Notes: generated by a model from the sequence alone, not told the origin. 64,000 nucleotides of DNA from Cylindrospermopsis curvispora GIHE-G1 (GCF_014489415.1 NZ_CP060822.1:1064311-1128310), one strand, 5' to 3'; numbered from the stretch's first letter, positions 35,172 to 45,678 are shown. Numbers and translations are program-made.

Positions 35172-37625
35172 ATGTTTGAACACTTCACATCCGAAGCCAT
35201 TAGGGTAATTATGTTAGCGCAGGAGGAGGCACGCCGCCTGGGTCATAACTTTGTCGGCACAGAACAAATTCTCCTGGGTTTAATAGGGGAAGGAACAGGC
35301 GTTGCGGCGAAGGTTCTGACAGATTTGGGTGTCACCCTCAAGGATGCGCGTCGGGAAGTTGAAAAAATTATCGGTAGGGGTTCTGGTTTCGTCCCACCGG
35401 AAATCCCTTTTACACCGAAAGTCAAGAGTCTATTTGAGCAGTCTTTTAGAGAGGCTCACGGTCTTGGTCACAACTACATAAACACAGAACACTTATTGTT
35501 AGGATTAACTGATGCGGGAGAAGGGGTTGCAGCCAAGGTGTTAAAGAGTCTTGGAATTGAATTGCAAACAGTCCGCAGTAGAGTGATGAGTATATTGGGT
35601 GAAGATAATAGAGTGGTTGCTGGTCGTCAAGACAACCCCAGACGCAACCAGAATCTTAGTATAGAAGAATTTGGACGTAACCTCACCAAGTTGGCCCAAC
35701 AGGGGAGGTTAGATCCAGTAGTGGGTCGACAAAGGGAGATTGAACGCACGGTACAAATATTGGGTCGTCGCACCAAGAACAATCCTGTGTTAATTGGTGA
35801 ACCCGGGGTAGGGAAAACCGCAATTGCCGAGGGTTTAGCTCAACGGATTGTGAACCAGGATGTTCCTGAAATATTGCTGAATAAGCAGGTGATTAGTCTG
35901 GATATGGGCTTACTGGTTGCGGGAACACGCTTCCGGGGAGACTTTGAAGAGCGTCTGAAAAAGGTCATGGAGGAGATTCGCTCCGTCGGCAATATTATCT
36001 TGGTGATTGATGAAATTCACACTATCGTGGGTGCTGGCGGTACGGAAGGAGGTTTGGATGCGGCCAACATACTCAAACCCGCCCTGGCCAGGGGTGAACT
36101 ACAATGTATCGGTGCCACCACTTTGGATGAATATCGGAAGTATATTGAGCGGGATGCAGCTTTAGAAAGGCGTTTTCAACCAATTTTGGTAGGGGAACCA
36201 TCAGTAGCAGAAACCATAGAAATTCTTCGAGGTCTGCGCAGTGCTTACGAGCAACATCACAAAGTAACTATTTCCGATGATGCCGTTACTGCTGCCGCTG
36301 AGTTATCAGATAGGTACATCAGCGATCGCTTTCTGCCTGATAAAGCCATAGACCTAATAGACGAAGCTGGTTCTCGGGTAAGGTTAAGGCACTCCCGAAT
36401 CATTGATAACAAAGAGCTGAAACAACAACTGAAAAATACCAGCCAGGAGAAGGCGGAAGCGGTAAGAGTTCAAGACTTTGGCAAAGCTAGTAAACTGCGT
36501 CAGGAAGAGCTAGATTTACAAACCCAACTAGCGATGGCGCAAAATTTGCCCAAGATTGCCATTCCCCAGGTAGAAGAAGAGGATATTGCTGAAATAGTGT
36601 CCTCCTGGACGGGAGTACCTGTGAATAAACTAACCGAATCTGAATCTGAGTTGTTGTTGCATCTAGAAGATACCCTGCATAAAAGACTAATTGGACAGGA
36701 ACAAGCGGTCACGGCAGTTTCCCGTTCTCTTCGTCGCGCCCGCGTGGGCTTAAAAAGTCCTAATCGTCCTATAGCTAGTTTTATCTTCAGTGGGCCTACA
36801 GGGGTAGGGAAAACTGAACTGGCCAAGGCTTTAGCAACCTACTTCTTCGGTGCAGAAGATTCCATGATTCGTTTAGATATGTCCGAATACATGGAAAGCC
36901 ATAATGTTTCCAAACTGATTGGTTCACCTCCAGGTTACGTAGGCTACGATGAGGGTGGACAACTGACGGAGGCAGTAAGGCGTAAACCCTACACATTGCT
37001 GCTGTTCGACGAAATTGAGAAAGCACATCCCGATGTGTTCAATATGTTGCTGCAAATCCTAGATGACGGTCATCTTACGGATGCTAAAGGTAGGAAAGTG
37101 GACTTCAAGAACACCCTAATTATCTTGACATCCAACATTGGGTCCAAGGTAATTGAAAAGGGTGGTATGAGTTTAGGTTTTGAATTTGATAATCAGGCCA
37201 ACGCTAGTTACAATCGCATTCGCAATCTAGTCAACGAAGAACTTAAGTCCTATTTCCGTCCTGAATTTCTCAATCGAGTAGATGAGATTATCGTCTTCAG
37301 TCAGTTGAATAAAGACGAGGTCAAAGAAATTTCCCAGATCATGCTTGAGGAAGTTGCTAAGCGTCTCCAAGAGAAAGGGATTAAGTTAGAAGTGACAGAA
37401 GCATTTAAAGACCTAGTAGTTACGGAAGGCTATGATCCCAGTTATGGTGCTAGACCATTACGTCGGGCCATAATGAGACTATTAGAGGATTCCTTAGCGG
37501 AGGCCATGTTGTCCGGTGAAATTAGAGAAGGTGACCAGGCCATTGTGGATGTTGATGACGATGGTTTGGTGAAGGTGAAGAAAGCAGAAACCCGTGACTT
37601 GGTACTAGTTAGTGCTCCTGCTTAG
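35172..37625 (+). CDS. clpC: Clp protease ATPase subunit ClpC
   Basis: HSP100 unfoldase that feeds substrates to ClpP; essential in many cyanobacteria (family knowledge). 817 aa. Two N-terminal Clp repeats (about 1-75 and 76-145), then AAA domain 1 with Walker [10 protein letters not shown] (209-217) and Walker [13 protein letters not shown]/middle domain (about 415-460) follows, then AAA domain 2 with [12 protein letters not shown] and [11 protein letters not shown]. The C-terminus has the [12 protein letters not shown] sensor region. Full length and intact, preceded by GGAGAAAG as ribosome-binding site. The 5' leader of about 240 bp has no clear gene. Confidence 0.98.
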   Translation: MFEHFTSEAIRVIMLAQEEARRLGHNFVGTEQILLGLIGEGTGVAAKVLTDLGVTLKDARREVEKIIGRGSGFVPPEIPFTPKVKSLFEQSFREAHGLGHNYINTEHLLLGLTDAGEGVAAKVLKSLGIELQTVRSRVMSILGEDNRVVAGRQDNPRRNQNLSIEEFGRNLTKLAQQGRLDPVVGRQREIERTVQILGRRTKNNPVLIGEPGVGKTAIAEGLAQRIVNQDVPEILLNKQVISLDMGLLVAGTRFRGDFEERLKKVMEEIRSVGNIILVIDEIHTIVGAGGTEGGLDAANILKPALARGELQCIGATTLDEYRKYIERDAALERRFQPILVGEPSVAETIEILRGLRSAYEQHHKVTISDDAVTAAAELSDRYISDRFLPDKAIDLIDEAGSRVRLRHSRIIDNKELKQQLKNTSQEKAEAVRVQDFGKASKLRQEELDLQTQLAMAQNLPKIAIPQVEEEDIAEIVSSWTGVPVNKLTESESELLLHLEDTLHKRLIGQEQAVTAVSRSLRRARVGLKSPNRPIASFIFSGPTGVGKTELAKALATYFFGAEDSMIRLDMSEYMESHNVSKLIGSPPGYVGYDEGGQLTEAVRRKPYTLLLFDEIEKAHPDVFNMLLQILDDGHLTDAKGRKVDFKNTLIILTSNIGSKVIEKGGMSLGFEFDNQANASYNRIRNLVNEELKSYFRPEFLNRVDEIIVFSQLNKDEVKEISQIMLEEVAKRLQEKGIKLEVTEAFKDLVVTEGYDPSYGARPLRRAIMRLLEDSLAEAMLSGEIREGDQAIVDVDDDGLVKVKKAETRDLVLVSAPA

Positions 37626-37654
37626 TATTAGTAATGGTTAGTCCTCATCTCCCA

Positions 37655-37685
37655 CAATCCCCATGGATTCTATCCATGGGAATTG
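37655..37685. terminator. Bidirectional terminator after clpC
   Basis: CCCATGGA (37660-37667) and TCCATGGG (37673-37680) pair perfectly across a 5-nt loop. The stem extends by CAAT/ATTG after one mismatch. It lies 29 bp after the clpC stop, in the convergent gap, and can serve both genes. Confidence 0.65.
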
Positions 37686-37704
37686 TTATTGATTGAGCAG
37701 CTAA

Positions 37705-38778
37705 CTATAGTCCAAAATCCATGGTCTCAATAAACTCTAAAATATTCTGCTTCATGTCCTCAGCTTCATCTAGAATGGAACCTCGAAGGTCACCAGTAAA
37801 AAATGTTCGTTGACTGCTAACTATATACAAAAAATTGCCATTGGTGAATGTCAATAAGCCACGGTATGCATCTAATCTTGTTGGGTTACCATTGTTTTCC
37901 TTTTGGGAAATGCTTGAACCTTTAGGCATGTCCACTAGTACATAATAATAACTACTTAAAGTATCTTGGAGTAAGCTATCCTGTAAGTACTCAGTATATT
38001 TGATTTCTGCGCCCGGGATATGTTTTAAAATAGCCTGAGGTAAATATCTTTCAATTAAAACAGAGTGGAGATATGTTTCTTGTCCTTGCTCCTCCATAGT
38101 TTCTAAATGTTCTTTAGTCAGGGGATAGTAGTCAATTCTGATGAAAGCTCCCCCACTGTCAGAGAAACCAACCATTCCCTGTTGACTAACAATTTTCCCT
38201 CCTCGTTCTGATGTTACAGGTACAAGAACTCTGAAATTATTTGAAGGAGATTGGTATATTTCCTGTCCTAATTCATCTACTATGATTTCTGGTTGTTTTA
38301 ATTCTTGTGTATCTTCTATATTTTGTGGATCTTCTATTACTGCTATTACCTCTCTAATAACTTCCTCAGCTTCTATATCCTGCAATTCTAAGGCTTGTTG
38401 TAGTTGTTTAATATATGACTGTTTTTCTTTAGGTATAGTGATACTCTCTTCTTCCAATAGCATTACTACACCAGCAGCAAACGCGTCCAAGACTGTATCA
38501 CTTTTTAAACTTGTATTGGCAGTATTAAATAGGGAACCTAATCCTTCCTCCTGAGCAATAATTACTAGTCTATTGACCAGTTCTAAGATTTCCTCTTGAG
38601 AGTACCCATCAAAAACCTGAAATTCTAGTAAAATATCCGCTAAACTTTCCGTGTCTATATCTTCTATAGTACAGTCAACAGCTGCACTAATAATTGCTAT
38701 AGCTGCTACTGCTTCCTCTGAATTTAGGGATTCAGTTGTAAATGCTGAGGAATTAAAGATTTTATCATACTTGGTCAT
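37705..38778 (-). CDS. Hypothetical protein with TerB-like N-terminal region
   Basis: A 357-aa soluble protein. The first 150 residues are helical and acidic, with NSEEAVAAIAIISAAVD and YSQEEILELVNRLVIIAQEEG resembling tellurite-resistance TerB-like helical domains. After a linker (150-185), the C-terminal half (YQSPSNNFRVLVP, then GAFIRIDYYPLT and FLYIVSSQRTFF) is a beta-rich domain resembling the PsbP/MOG1-like fold used for stress-related proteins. Both domain calls are guesses from pattern. No signal peptide. It is convergent with clpC and shares its terminator. Confidence 0.75.
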   Translation of the reverse strand: MTKYDKIFNSSAFTTESLNSEEAVAAIAIISAAVDCTIEDIDTESLADILLEFQVFDGYSQEEILELVNRLVIIAQEEGLGSLFNTANTSLKSDTVLDAFAAGVVMLLEEESITIPKEKQSYIKQLQQALELQDIEAEEVIREVIAVIEDPQNIEDTQELKQPEIIVDELGQEIYQSPSNNFRVLVPVTSERGGKIVSQQGMVGFSDSGGAFIRIDYYPLTKEHLETMEEQGQETYLHSVLIERYLPQAILKHIPGAEIKYTEYLQDSLLQDTLSSYYYVLVDMPKGSSISQKENNGNPTRLDAYRGLLTFTNGNFLYIVSSQRTFFTGDLRGSILDEAEDMKQNILEFIETMDFGL

Positions 38779-39103
38779 AATGATAGATCACCCTTATTAA
38801 TTGGTAATATCCCGGTCAGAAAAAATTGACTTTTTATGCTCTCACCAGAAAATTCTGGATTTTTGATTTGACCTTGAACTTCTACATACCCAGAGAGTTA
38901 TACTCTGGGTTATCCATAGAGCGCGGTAATAGATCATTAACACCCCGATTAAAATCTGCTACATTATCTCAAATTATGGTTAATTTTTTTCGGTTATCCC
39001 GGGGAAAAATTTATAGCTTTAGCGAGAATGGGACAGAGTTGATGACTAACAGTGCTTTATTATATCACAAGAAAGCTAAGTTAGGATTAAATTTAACTTA
39101 ACC
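38779..39103. other. Non-coding gap of 325 bp
   Basis: It separates two divergent genes, the TerB-like one (minus) and the glycosyltransferase gene (plus). It contains a 7-bp hairpin, CCCAGAG (38889-38895) with CTCTGGG (38903-38909). A 91-codon frame at 38826-39101 has no family resemblance or ribosome-binding site, and I do not count it as a gene. Confidence 0.5.
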
Positions 39104-40591
39104 ATGAAAAAAATAATGACCAAAAGAACATTTCGTCTCAGTATACTAGCAATATTTATATTCGCCGTCGGTTTACGGTTTTGGGGATTGGCTAGATTTA
39201 ATACCTTGGTGTTTGATGAGGTTTACTTTGCACAATTTGGCAATAACTATTTAACAAGAACGCCATTTTTTAATGCTCATCCTCCCCTGAGTCAGTACAT
39301 AATTGGTCTAGGAATTTGGATAGGTAGTCATATTCCCTTCTGGCAAAATAGTCTTAATAGTTTGACGGGTTCCCTATTATCTTCTTGGAGTTATCGTTGG
39401 GCAAACGCGTTAATAGGTTCTTTGATTCCGGTGATAGCTATTTTTTTGAGTTATCAGTTAAGTTATCGTCGTGGTTTTGCACTATTAGCAGGTTTATTTA
39501 CAGCTTTAGATGGTTTATTTTTAGTAGAATCTCGTTATGCTTTGAGTAATATATATATAGTATTATTTGGCTTACTCGGGCAATGGTTTTTATTGTTGGC
39601 ATTAGAAAAAAGACCTAGGCAAAAGTGGGCAAAATTAATAAAATTACTAGTAGCAGGAATTTGCTTTGGTGCTTCCTTAGCCACAAAATGGAATGGATTG
39701 TGGTTTCTACTAGGTGTTTATGGAATGTGGATAGTGAGCTGGATAATTAGGTGGTTACAACCTCGGGAAAATTCACCAAACCAAGAATCAAGGATGAAAA
39801 ATGAGCAAGATATGGTGAGAATTCCCTTGGCAAAAATTACCCAGATAAATATTTGGGAGATGGGATTTTTTTTGGGAATTATTCCCCTGATTACATATAG
39901 TCTGATTTGGATTCCCCACCTCCAACTTGATCGTCGTTATGGATTTATAGAAGTTCATCAACAAATTTTGAACTTTCATCTTCATTTAGGGGGTAATGAT
40001 TCCAGTGTTCATCCTTACTGTGCTCCATGGTATAAGTGGCCATTAATGACTCGACCCATGGCTTATTTTTATCAGAAAAGCCAAAGTTTTCAGGATCCCC
40101 TACCTGTGTTTGGACCACCCTTACCAGCTGCATCTGGCAAAGTAATTTATGATGTTCACGCCATGGGTAATCCTCTTTTGTGGTGGTTTGGAATTACTGC
40201 AATTATATTGTTGTTACAAATTGTATTTATTGGCATTGTTCTTCCATCAATTCAACAAAAACGATTATTTATCCCCAGGAATATCAGTGTGGATACTTGG
40301 ATTGGTTTATATGTAGTTATTAATTATGCTGCTAATTTATTCCCTTGGGTGAGGGTGAGTCGCTGTGTATTTATTTATCACTATATGAGTGCTTTAGTAT
40401 TTGTATTTTTGGCTCTAGCTTGGTTTGTGGATTGTTGTTTACGCAGTAGTTATAAGTCAATGTGTATTTTAGGTTGGACTGTTACTGGTTCCACAATAGC
40501 TGCTTTTATTTTTTGGTTACCAATTTATTTAGGGTTACCACTTTCATCAGCAGATTATTGGCTACGTATGTGGTTTAGGAGTTGGATTTAG
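39104..40591 (+). CDS. PMT-family (GT39-like) membrane glycosyltransferase
   Basis: Polytopic membrane enzyme of 495 aa related to dolichyl-phosphate-mannose protein mannosyltransferases, which use lipid-linked sugar as donor. The first luminal loop has the conserved acidic motif in FDEVYFAQF, followed by HPPLSQYIIGLGIW. About ten hydrophobic segments follow, and a long loop contains PWYKWPLMTRPM and VHAMGNPLLWW. These are typical of bacterial Pmt proteins. The acceptor in cyanobacteria is unknown to me. It is convergent with pabAB, with 6 bp between stops. Confidence 0.88.
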   Translation: MKKIMTKRTFRLSILAIFIFAVGLRFWGLARFNTLVFDEVYFAQFGNNYLTRTPFFNAHPPLSQYIIGLGIWIGSHIPFWQNSLNSLTGSLLSSWSYRWANALIGSLIPVIAIFLSYQLSYRRGFALLAGLFTALDGLFLVESRYALSNIYIVLFGLLGQWFLLLALEKRPRQKWAKLIKLLVAGICFGASLATKWNGLWFLLGVYGMWIVSWIIRWLQPRENSPNQESRMKNEQDMVRIPLAKITQINIWEMGFFLGIIPLITYSLIWIPHLQLDRRYGFIEVHQQILNFHLHLGGNDSSVHPYCAPWYKWPLMTRPMAYFYQKSQSFQDPLPVFGPPLPAASGKVIYDVHAMGNPLLWWFGITAIILLLQIVFIGIVLPSIQQKRLFIPRNISVDTWIGLYVVINYAANLFPWVRVSRCVFIYHYMSALVFVFLALAWFVDCCLRSSYKSMCILGWTVTGSTIAAFIFWLPIYLGLPLSSADYWLRMWFRSWI

Positions 40592-40597
40592 GAACGA

Positions 40598-42733
40598 TCA
40601 ACACTCAAAGCGATCGTAATTATCAAAAGGTGCTGTTTCTGTTCCTTGAATGGTGAGTATCATAGCATTAATCAATGATTTTCCTTTGAGGAGTGTTTCT
40701 TGAAACTCCATTTGGGGATCTGAAAGTGCGACAATACCACCACCAACCCCGATGCAAGTTTGTTCGGGTGTCATGACAGCAGTACGAATCACAATGTTTA
40801 AATCAGCTGAACCATTCAAACCCAAAAAGCCGATCGCTCCTGAATATACTCCTCTTGCTTCTTGTTCTAATCGGTCAATAATTTCCATAGTTCTGATTTT
40901 TGGGGCACCTGTCATTGAACCACCAGGGAAAGCATTACGAATGCAATCTATAGCAGTCATTCCTTCACGTAAATAACCCCGAATAGTTGTTACCAGTTGA
41001 TGTACAGTGGCATAAGTTTCTACTTCCATTAATTTGGGAACATGAACAGTACCCACTGCACAAACTCTTCCTAAATCATTACGAAGTAAGTCCACAATCA
41101 TCAAATTTTCCGCCCGATCTTTTTCGCTATTCTGTAATCTTTCACCCAGGATAAAATCTTCTTCTGGAGTTTTTCCGCGTGCAAGTGTTCCTTTAATGGG
41201 TTTGGTTTCTACCCAACCTTGAGGATCAATTTTTAAAAATCGTTCAGGAGATGAACAGGCGATCGCTAGATTACCAAAACGCAAAAATGCCGAGTAGGGA
41301 GCAGGATTAATTGAACGTAAGGTGCGATAAAATGCCAGTGGGTCAGGAGTGGTATTTGTTTTAATTTGATTGGTTAAACAAACTTGATAAGTTTCTCCTT
41401 CGTGAATTTCGACTAAACTTTTCTGAATATCATCAAGATAAGTTTTTTCAGATCGACTTAATCGAAAATTCACTGGTGTTTCTTTCTTTTCAGTAATAAC
41501 AGGAGACAGAGGAGGCAGATTTTTAAGCTGTTGTTCCATCCATGTAAACCAGGTTTCTGCTGAAGCTGTTTCTCCTGACACAGTTAGGAAAAGTAAATAA
41601 ACAGTTTGTTCTTGATGATCAATGGCAATCATGCGATCGGCAAACAAAAACATAGCATCAGGTAAGGTAGAATGATGCTTTAATTTGACTCCACATTCTG
41701 CCTTTAATTCATACCCAAAATAACCCACAAACCCGCAGTTAAAATCAAAGGGTAAATCATCAGATTTACAGTGTCTTTGTTCTAGTTCCCCCTTGAGATA
41801 CTCAAAAATTCCCTCTTTCTTCAAACTGATCTGATCATATTTTGTAATTGTTAGTTCTTGAGATTGTGTTTGATAACGAATCAATAGACTGTTTTCACCA
41901 CTACTATCTCCCATAAAAGAAAAGCGAGAAAGACCAGGTTCAACCCGACTACTATCTAACCAGAAAGCATTGGTTGATTCGCCAAACAAATGTACAAACA
42001 TTTGCTCAGTATTAGGAAAAAAACTTAATTTGCGTGTACAAATTTCAAATTTTTGTTGCTGTTTTTGTTCACAACAATTGGTTAATAATAAAGGTGCATT
42101 TTGATTATTGCCCATCCAATATTTTTTAGTCATATTTTTGTTATTATCTTGGTTAAATTTATGGGTAATCTCTTTAAAATTCTCAAATAAAGTATGTCCA
42201 TGTTCAGTACAGATTGACTCTGGATGAAACTGCACACCCCAGCGTGGTAAAGAACGATGACGTATTCCCATAATCAAATTGTCTGCTGTCCAGGCCACCT
42301 TTTCTAAACAGTCTGGTAAGTCATCTGCAACTAATAAGGAATGATAACGCACCACAGAAAAAGGAGAAGGAATTCCTGTAAGAACATCAGTTCCATGATG
42401 ATAAACATCACTCAAGCGACCATGATGAACTTCTGGTGCATGAATAACTTTTCCTCCATACCCATTACCCAGTCCCTGATGTCCTAAACACACACCTAAA
42501 AGTGGAACTTTTGTATTTTGAATAGCTTGATGACAAATGCCAAAATCTTTTAAGTTCTCAGGACGACCAGGACCTGGTGAAATCACAATATTATCAAATT
42601 CCCACTTTTGTAGTTCTTCCCATGCTATTTGGTCATTGTATACTACAATCGGATACTCTCCATTAACTTCGGCAATTAATTGATAGAGATTGAAAGTGTA
42701 AGAGTCATAGTTGTCAATAATTAGAGTTTTCAT
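40598..42733 (-). CDS. pabAB: Fused aminodeoxychorismate synthase PabA-PabB
   Basis: Bifunctional enzyme for p-aminobenzoate/folate synthesis. It releases ammonia from glutamine and aminates chorismate to 4-amino-4-deoxychorismate. 711 aa. Residues 1-195 form the class I glutamine amidotransferase with Cys82 (GVCLGHQG) and His/Glu in VQFHPES. Residues about 230-700 form the chorismate-binding half. The motif PIKGT, with the catalytic Lys, marks aminodeoxychorismate synthase; anthranilate synthases have PIAGT. Further blocks are DLLRNDLGRV and FPGGSMTGAPK. The fusion is known in plants, fungi and some bacteria. The linker (195-230) is Asn/Lys-rich. Confidence 0.93.
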   Translation of the reverse strand: MKTLIIDNYDSYTFNLYQLIAEVNGEYPIVVYNDQIAWEELQKWEFDNIVISPGPGRPENLKDFGICHQAIQNTKVPLLGVCLGHQGLGNGYGGKVIHAPEVHHGRLSDVYHHGTDVLTGIPSPFSVVRYHSLLVADDLPDCLEKVAWTADNLIMGIRHRSLPRWGVQFHPESICTEHGHTLFENFKEITHKFNQDNNKNMTKKYWMGNNQNAPLLLTNCCEQKQQQKFEICTRKLSFFPNTEQMFVHLFGESTNAFWLDSSRVEPGLSRFSFMGDSSGENSLLIRYQTQSQELTITKYDQISLKKEGIFEYLKGELEQRHCKSDDLPFDFNCGFVGYFGYELKAECGVKLKHHSTLPDAMFLFADRMIAIDHQEQTVYLLFLTVSGETASAETWFTWMEQQLKNLPPLSPVITEKKETPVNFRLSRSEKTYLDDIQKSLVEIHEGETYQVCLTNQIKTNTTPDPLAFYRTLRSINPAPYSAFLRFGNLAIACSSPERFLKIDPQGWVETKPIKGTLARGKTPEEDFILGERLQNSEKDRAENLMIVDLLRNDLGRVCAVGTVHVPKLMEVETYATVHQLVTTIRGYLREGMTAIDCIRNAFPGGSMTGAPKIRTMEIIDRLEQEARGVYSGAIGFLGLNGSADLNIVIRTAVMTPEQTCIGVGGGIVALSDPQMEFQETLLKGKSLINAMILTIQGTETAPFDNYDRFEC

Positions 42734-43109
42734 TTTGTAAATCTCGCAAGTAGGTTGAAATTTTATTTCCAGAGCTGTTTGTCAATCCCATCTAATATCC
42801 TCCCTACGACCACCAACACCTGATATTCCCCGTGGGTGGATAAAAATGTTGGGTTTCGTTCCTCAACCCAACCTACACTAAGATTTTGCGCCATTTCAGG
42901 AGTGACTATGCTATCACATTCCTACCCCTTCGACCACGAAAAAACTTATCTCAACCCCCTATAAATATAATTTTTTCTTATTTTTGCCATGTTATTGTGG
43001 TAAATTACCTCAGAAGGCGATCGCTCGGTTACTTAAATTCCTTATTATACAATCCTGTTCCACAAGAGCTTATAATTTTACCGAGAGTGGTGTAAACATT
43101 TCAATTCAT
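42734..43109. other. Non-coding gap of 376 bp
   Basis: It separates divergent pabAB and the aldo/keto reductase gene. It holds a palindromic repeat (42848-42877) and a HIP1 octamer (about 43018-43025). Open frames here have no family resemblance. An upstream extension of the reductase frame to 42984 is not supported. Confidence 0.5.
42848..42877 (+). repeat. Palindromic intergenic repeat, clean copy
   Basis: GTTGGGTT (42848-42855) pairs with AACCCAAC (42865-42872) across 9 nt, followed by CTACA. Related copies are at 5785-5815 and 9743-9804. Repeats of this kind, with GTTGGGTT arms, are widely dispersed in cyanobacterial genomes. Confidence 0.65.
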
Positions 43110-44105
43110 ATGGCAACCAATCAATTAATATCATTACCCAGTATGGGATGTGGGACATGGTCTTGGGGGAATCAACTGCTTTGGGGATACAAACAAAGCA
43201 TGGATGAGCAATTACAAGAGGTATTTAATCTTTGTGTAGATAATGGTGTCACCCTGTTTGACACAGGAGATTCCTATGGAACGGGAAAACTCAAGGGAAG
43301 AAGTGAAATACTGTTAGGAAAATTCAGCAGAGACTATGAGCATTCCCATCCAGAGAGACTGAATCAACGCGATATTTGTATTGCGACAAAATTAGCAGCT
43401 TATCCTTGGAGATGGACGAGAAAATCCATTATTTCTGCTTGTGATGCTTCCGCTAAAAGACTAGGTAAAAATGTTGATTTAGTTCAGATGCACTGGTCAA
43501 CAGCCAATTATGCACCTTGGCAAGAATTAGGTTTATTGGATGGTTTGGCTGACTTATATGCACAGGGTTTGGTCAAAGGTGTGGGACTGTCTAATTACGG
43601 AACTAAAAGACTTTTATGGGTACACAAAAGATTTGCTGAAAGAGGTATACCTATAACAAGTCTACAGGTACAATATTCTTTGTTATCAACCTATCCGGTA
43701 ACCGAATTGGGTTTAAAAGATGTTTGTGATAGTTTGGGGATTAAATTAATTGCCTATAGTCCCTTAGCATTAGGTTTACTTACGGGTAAGTTCCGAGAAA
43801 ACGGCCAATTGCCCAAAGGAATACGGGGAATTTTATTTCGACAAATGTTACCGGGTATTAAGGGACTTTTGGGAACTTTAGAAGAAATAGCAAATAGTCG
43901 AGGTAAAACCATGGGTCAAGTAGCTATTAATTGGTGTATCTGTAAGGGAACAATTCCTATTCCTGGTGCTAAAAATCGAGAGCAAGCAAAACAAAACTTG
44001 GGAGCTTTGGGTTGGTTTTTAAATAATGGTGAGATAGCTGAATTAGATGTTGCAGCTAGCAAGAGTGAGAAAAAAATGGTGCAGAACATTTTTCAAACTA
44101 ATTGA
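43110..44105 (+). CDS. Aldo/keto reductase
   Basis: NADPH-dependent oxidoreductase of 331 aa, using the ATG at 43110 (MATNQLISLPSMGCGTWSWGN). The catalytic tetrad is visible: Asp and Tyr in LFDTGDSYGTG, Lys in CIATKLAAY and His in LVQMHWS. The cofactor segment near the C-terminus (GTIPIPGAKNREQAKQNLGAL) is intact. The substrate is unknown; plant and cyanobacterial relatives include pyridoxal reductase-like enzymes. The DUF4336 gene begins at, or a few bases after, its stop codon, so the two probably form an operon. Confidence 0.93.
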   Translation: MATNQLISLPSMGCGTWSWGNQLLWGYKQSMDEQLQEVFNLCVDNGVTLFDTGDSYGTGKLKGRSEILLGKFSRDYEHSHPERLNQRDICIATKLAAYPWRWTRKSIISACDASAKRLGKNVDLVQMHWSTANYAPWQELGLLDGLADLYAQGLVKGVGLSNYGTKRLLWVHKRFAERGIPITSLQVQYSLLSTYPVTELGLKDVCDSLGIKLIAYSPLALGLLTGKFRENGQLPKGIRGILFRQMLPGIKGLLGTLEEIANSRGKTMGQVAINWCICKGTIPIPGAKNREQAKQNLGALGWFLNNGEIAELDVAASKSEKKMVQNIFQTN

Positions 44106-45349
44106 CAAGGTGGTTCAAGGTGAAGATAATACCAGACAAAGATAATATAAATTTTGATTCCCATGGGAGCAACCCCTATTTATGGAAGTTTTGGGGTGTT
44201 CTCCCTATTTATCCCTACAATCAACGTCGCACTGTTCGTCAAGAGGTGGTTAAGGATACTATCTGGACCTTTGATCAAATCCAGGGGGTTTTTTATGTGG
44301 TTGTACCCATCCGCATGACGGTGATTAGGTTGGCACAAGGTGGTTTGTTAGTATATGCACCTGTTGCTCCCACTAGGGAGTGCATTAAATTAGTAAATGA
44401 ATTAGTGGCCTTGCATGGAGATGTAAAGTACATTATTTTGCCTACAGTCTCTGGACTTGAGCATAAGGTGTTTGTGGGACCGTTTGCTAGGGAATTTAGT
44501 CGAGCAAGGGTTTTTGTAGCTCCCGAACAGTGGAGTTTTCCCCTGAATTTACCTTTGAGTTGGTTAGGTTTACCAGGGAGACGCACCCAAATATTACCCC
44601 AAGACCCTCATGAGACTCCCTTTAGTGATGAGTTTGATTATGCTATCCTTGGACCAATTAATTTGGGACTAGGCAAATTTGGGGAGGTGGCTCTATTTCA
44701 TAAGCAATCCCGCACTTTAATGGTTACGGACACAATAGTTTCCGTTTCCGTGGATCCACCAGCAATAATTCAATTGGATCCATTTCCCCTACTTTACCAT
44801 GCTCAGGAAAAAGGTGGTGATACTGTTCCTGATAGTTTACAAAACCGACGGAAAGGGTGGCAAAGAACTGCTCTCTTTGCTTTTTATTTCCGTCCCAGTG
44901 TGGTGGATGTACCTCCATGGAAGGATATATGGCAAGATGCCAAAAATTTGTCCCAGCGCAATTTGAGAAATTATTTTGGTTTTTTCCCCTTCCGCTGGAA
45001 ACCAGACTGGGAAGAGTCTTATGAGTTGCTCACCAGGGGAGGAGAAATTTTTGTCGCTCCCGTTTTGCGAACCCTAATTTTAAACAGGGCTCCCCAAGTA
45101 ACTATAAATTGGGCAAACCGGGTAGCGAAGTGGGATTTTGCACGGATTATTCCCTGTCATTTTGACGCACCCGTTACTGCTACTCCCCAAGAATTTAGAA
45201 GAGCTTTTAACTTTTTGGAGAAAGGTTCTGGTGACTCACCGGATAGTAATAATAAGGTGGAGGAGGATTTACAGGTTTTGAGGGATATTGACCGGGGATT
45301 AAATAATTGGAACATTGTCCCACCCGCTCAGGATTATTCAAAACCATAA
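44102..45349 (+). CDS. DUF4336-family protein
   Basis: A 415-aa protein whose core (TVIRLAQGGLLVYAPVAPT, then KYIILPTVSGLEHKVFVGPF, FDYAILGPINLG and LMVTDTIVSV) matches DUF4336. This family looks like a metallo-beta-lactamase fold that has lost part of the metal site; the sequence has LEHK where HxHxDH would be. The start is uncertain: TTG at 44102 overlaps the reductase stop, and GTG at 44120 is an alternative. Function unknown; probably co-transcribed with the aldo/keto reductase. Confidence 0.82.
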   Translation: MTRWFKVKIIPDKDNINFDSHGSNPYLWKFWGVLPIYPYNQRRTVRQEVVKDTIWTFDQIQGVFYVVVPIRMTVIRLAQGGLLVYAPVAPTRECIKLVNELVALHGDVKYIILPTVSGLEHKVFVGPFAREFSRARVFVAPEQWSFPLNLPLSWLGLPGRRTQILPQDPHETPFSDEFDYAILGPINLGLGKFGEVALFHKQSRTLMVTDTIVSVSVDPPAIIQLDPFPLLYHAQEKGGDTVPDSLQNRRKGWQRTALFAFYFRPSVVDVPPWKDIWQDAKNLSQRNLRNYFGFFPFRWKPDWEESYELLTRGGEIFVAPVLRTLILNRAPQVTINWANRVAKWDFARIIPCHFDAPVTATPQEFRRAFNFLEKGSGDSPDSNNKVEEDLQVLRDIDRGLNNWNIVPPAQDYSKP

Positions 45350-45399
45350 TTGAAAACCTTAACCGGAATTCCAGGGTTCGGTAAACCGAACCTTATCTT

Positions 45400-45678
45400 C
45401 TACCGAAAATCCTCATCCACAAAAAAGTCCCCTTCCTCATCAGCGGAATTCCCAGATCCCCCCATGTTCCCCAACAATTGCCCAAATGATACGGTAATTA
45501 AACCGACCACTACCCAAAAGGCTAACATTAACCCAAAGGGAACTTGTATAGATTGAAAAACTAAAAATCGTAGGGATATTGGTGTGGCATTTTGTACGGA
45601 AATTAACGCGATCGCCAGAATCCAAGTAGCTAGAACTACTGATAGAAATAGTGTAAATAGACTGGGGAGGTTTTTCAT
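45400..45678 (-). CDS. LapA-domain membrane protein
   Basis: Small membrane protein of 92 aa from ATG 45678 (MKNLPSLFTLFLSVVLATW). Two hydrophobic helices flank the VQNATPISLRFLVFQ segment, the signature of the LapA/DUF1049 family. The tail is acidic (EEGDFFVDEDF). LapA-type proteins in E. coli help control lipopolysaccharide assembly; the cyanobacterial role is not established. The frame extends upstream to 45738 without a credible start. It follows phosphoglucomutase by about 70 bp on the same strand. Confidence 0.8.
   Translation of the reverse strand: MKNLPSLFTLFLSVVLATWILAIALISVQNATPISLRFLVFQSIQVPFGLMLAFWVVVGLITVSFGQLLGNMGGSGNSADEEGDFFVDEDFR

Noticed and set aside
38826-39101. 91-codon open frame before the glycosyltransferase gene
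   Set aside because: No ribosome-binding site, no family resemblance and odd composition; treated as non-coding.
42886-43109. Open frames between pabAB and the aldo/keto reductase gene
   Set aside because: They cover a palindromic repeat and lack any recognisable protein; the reductase starts at 43110.
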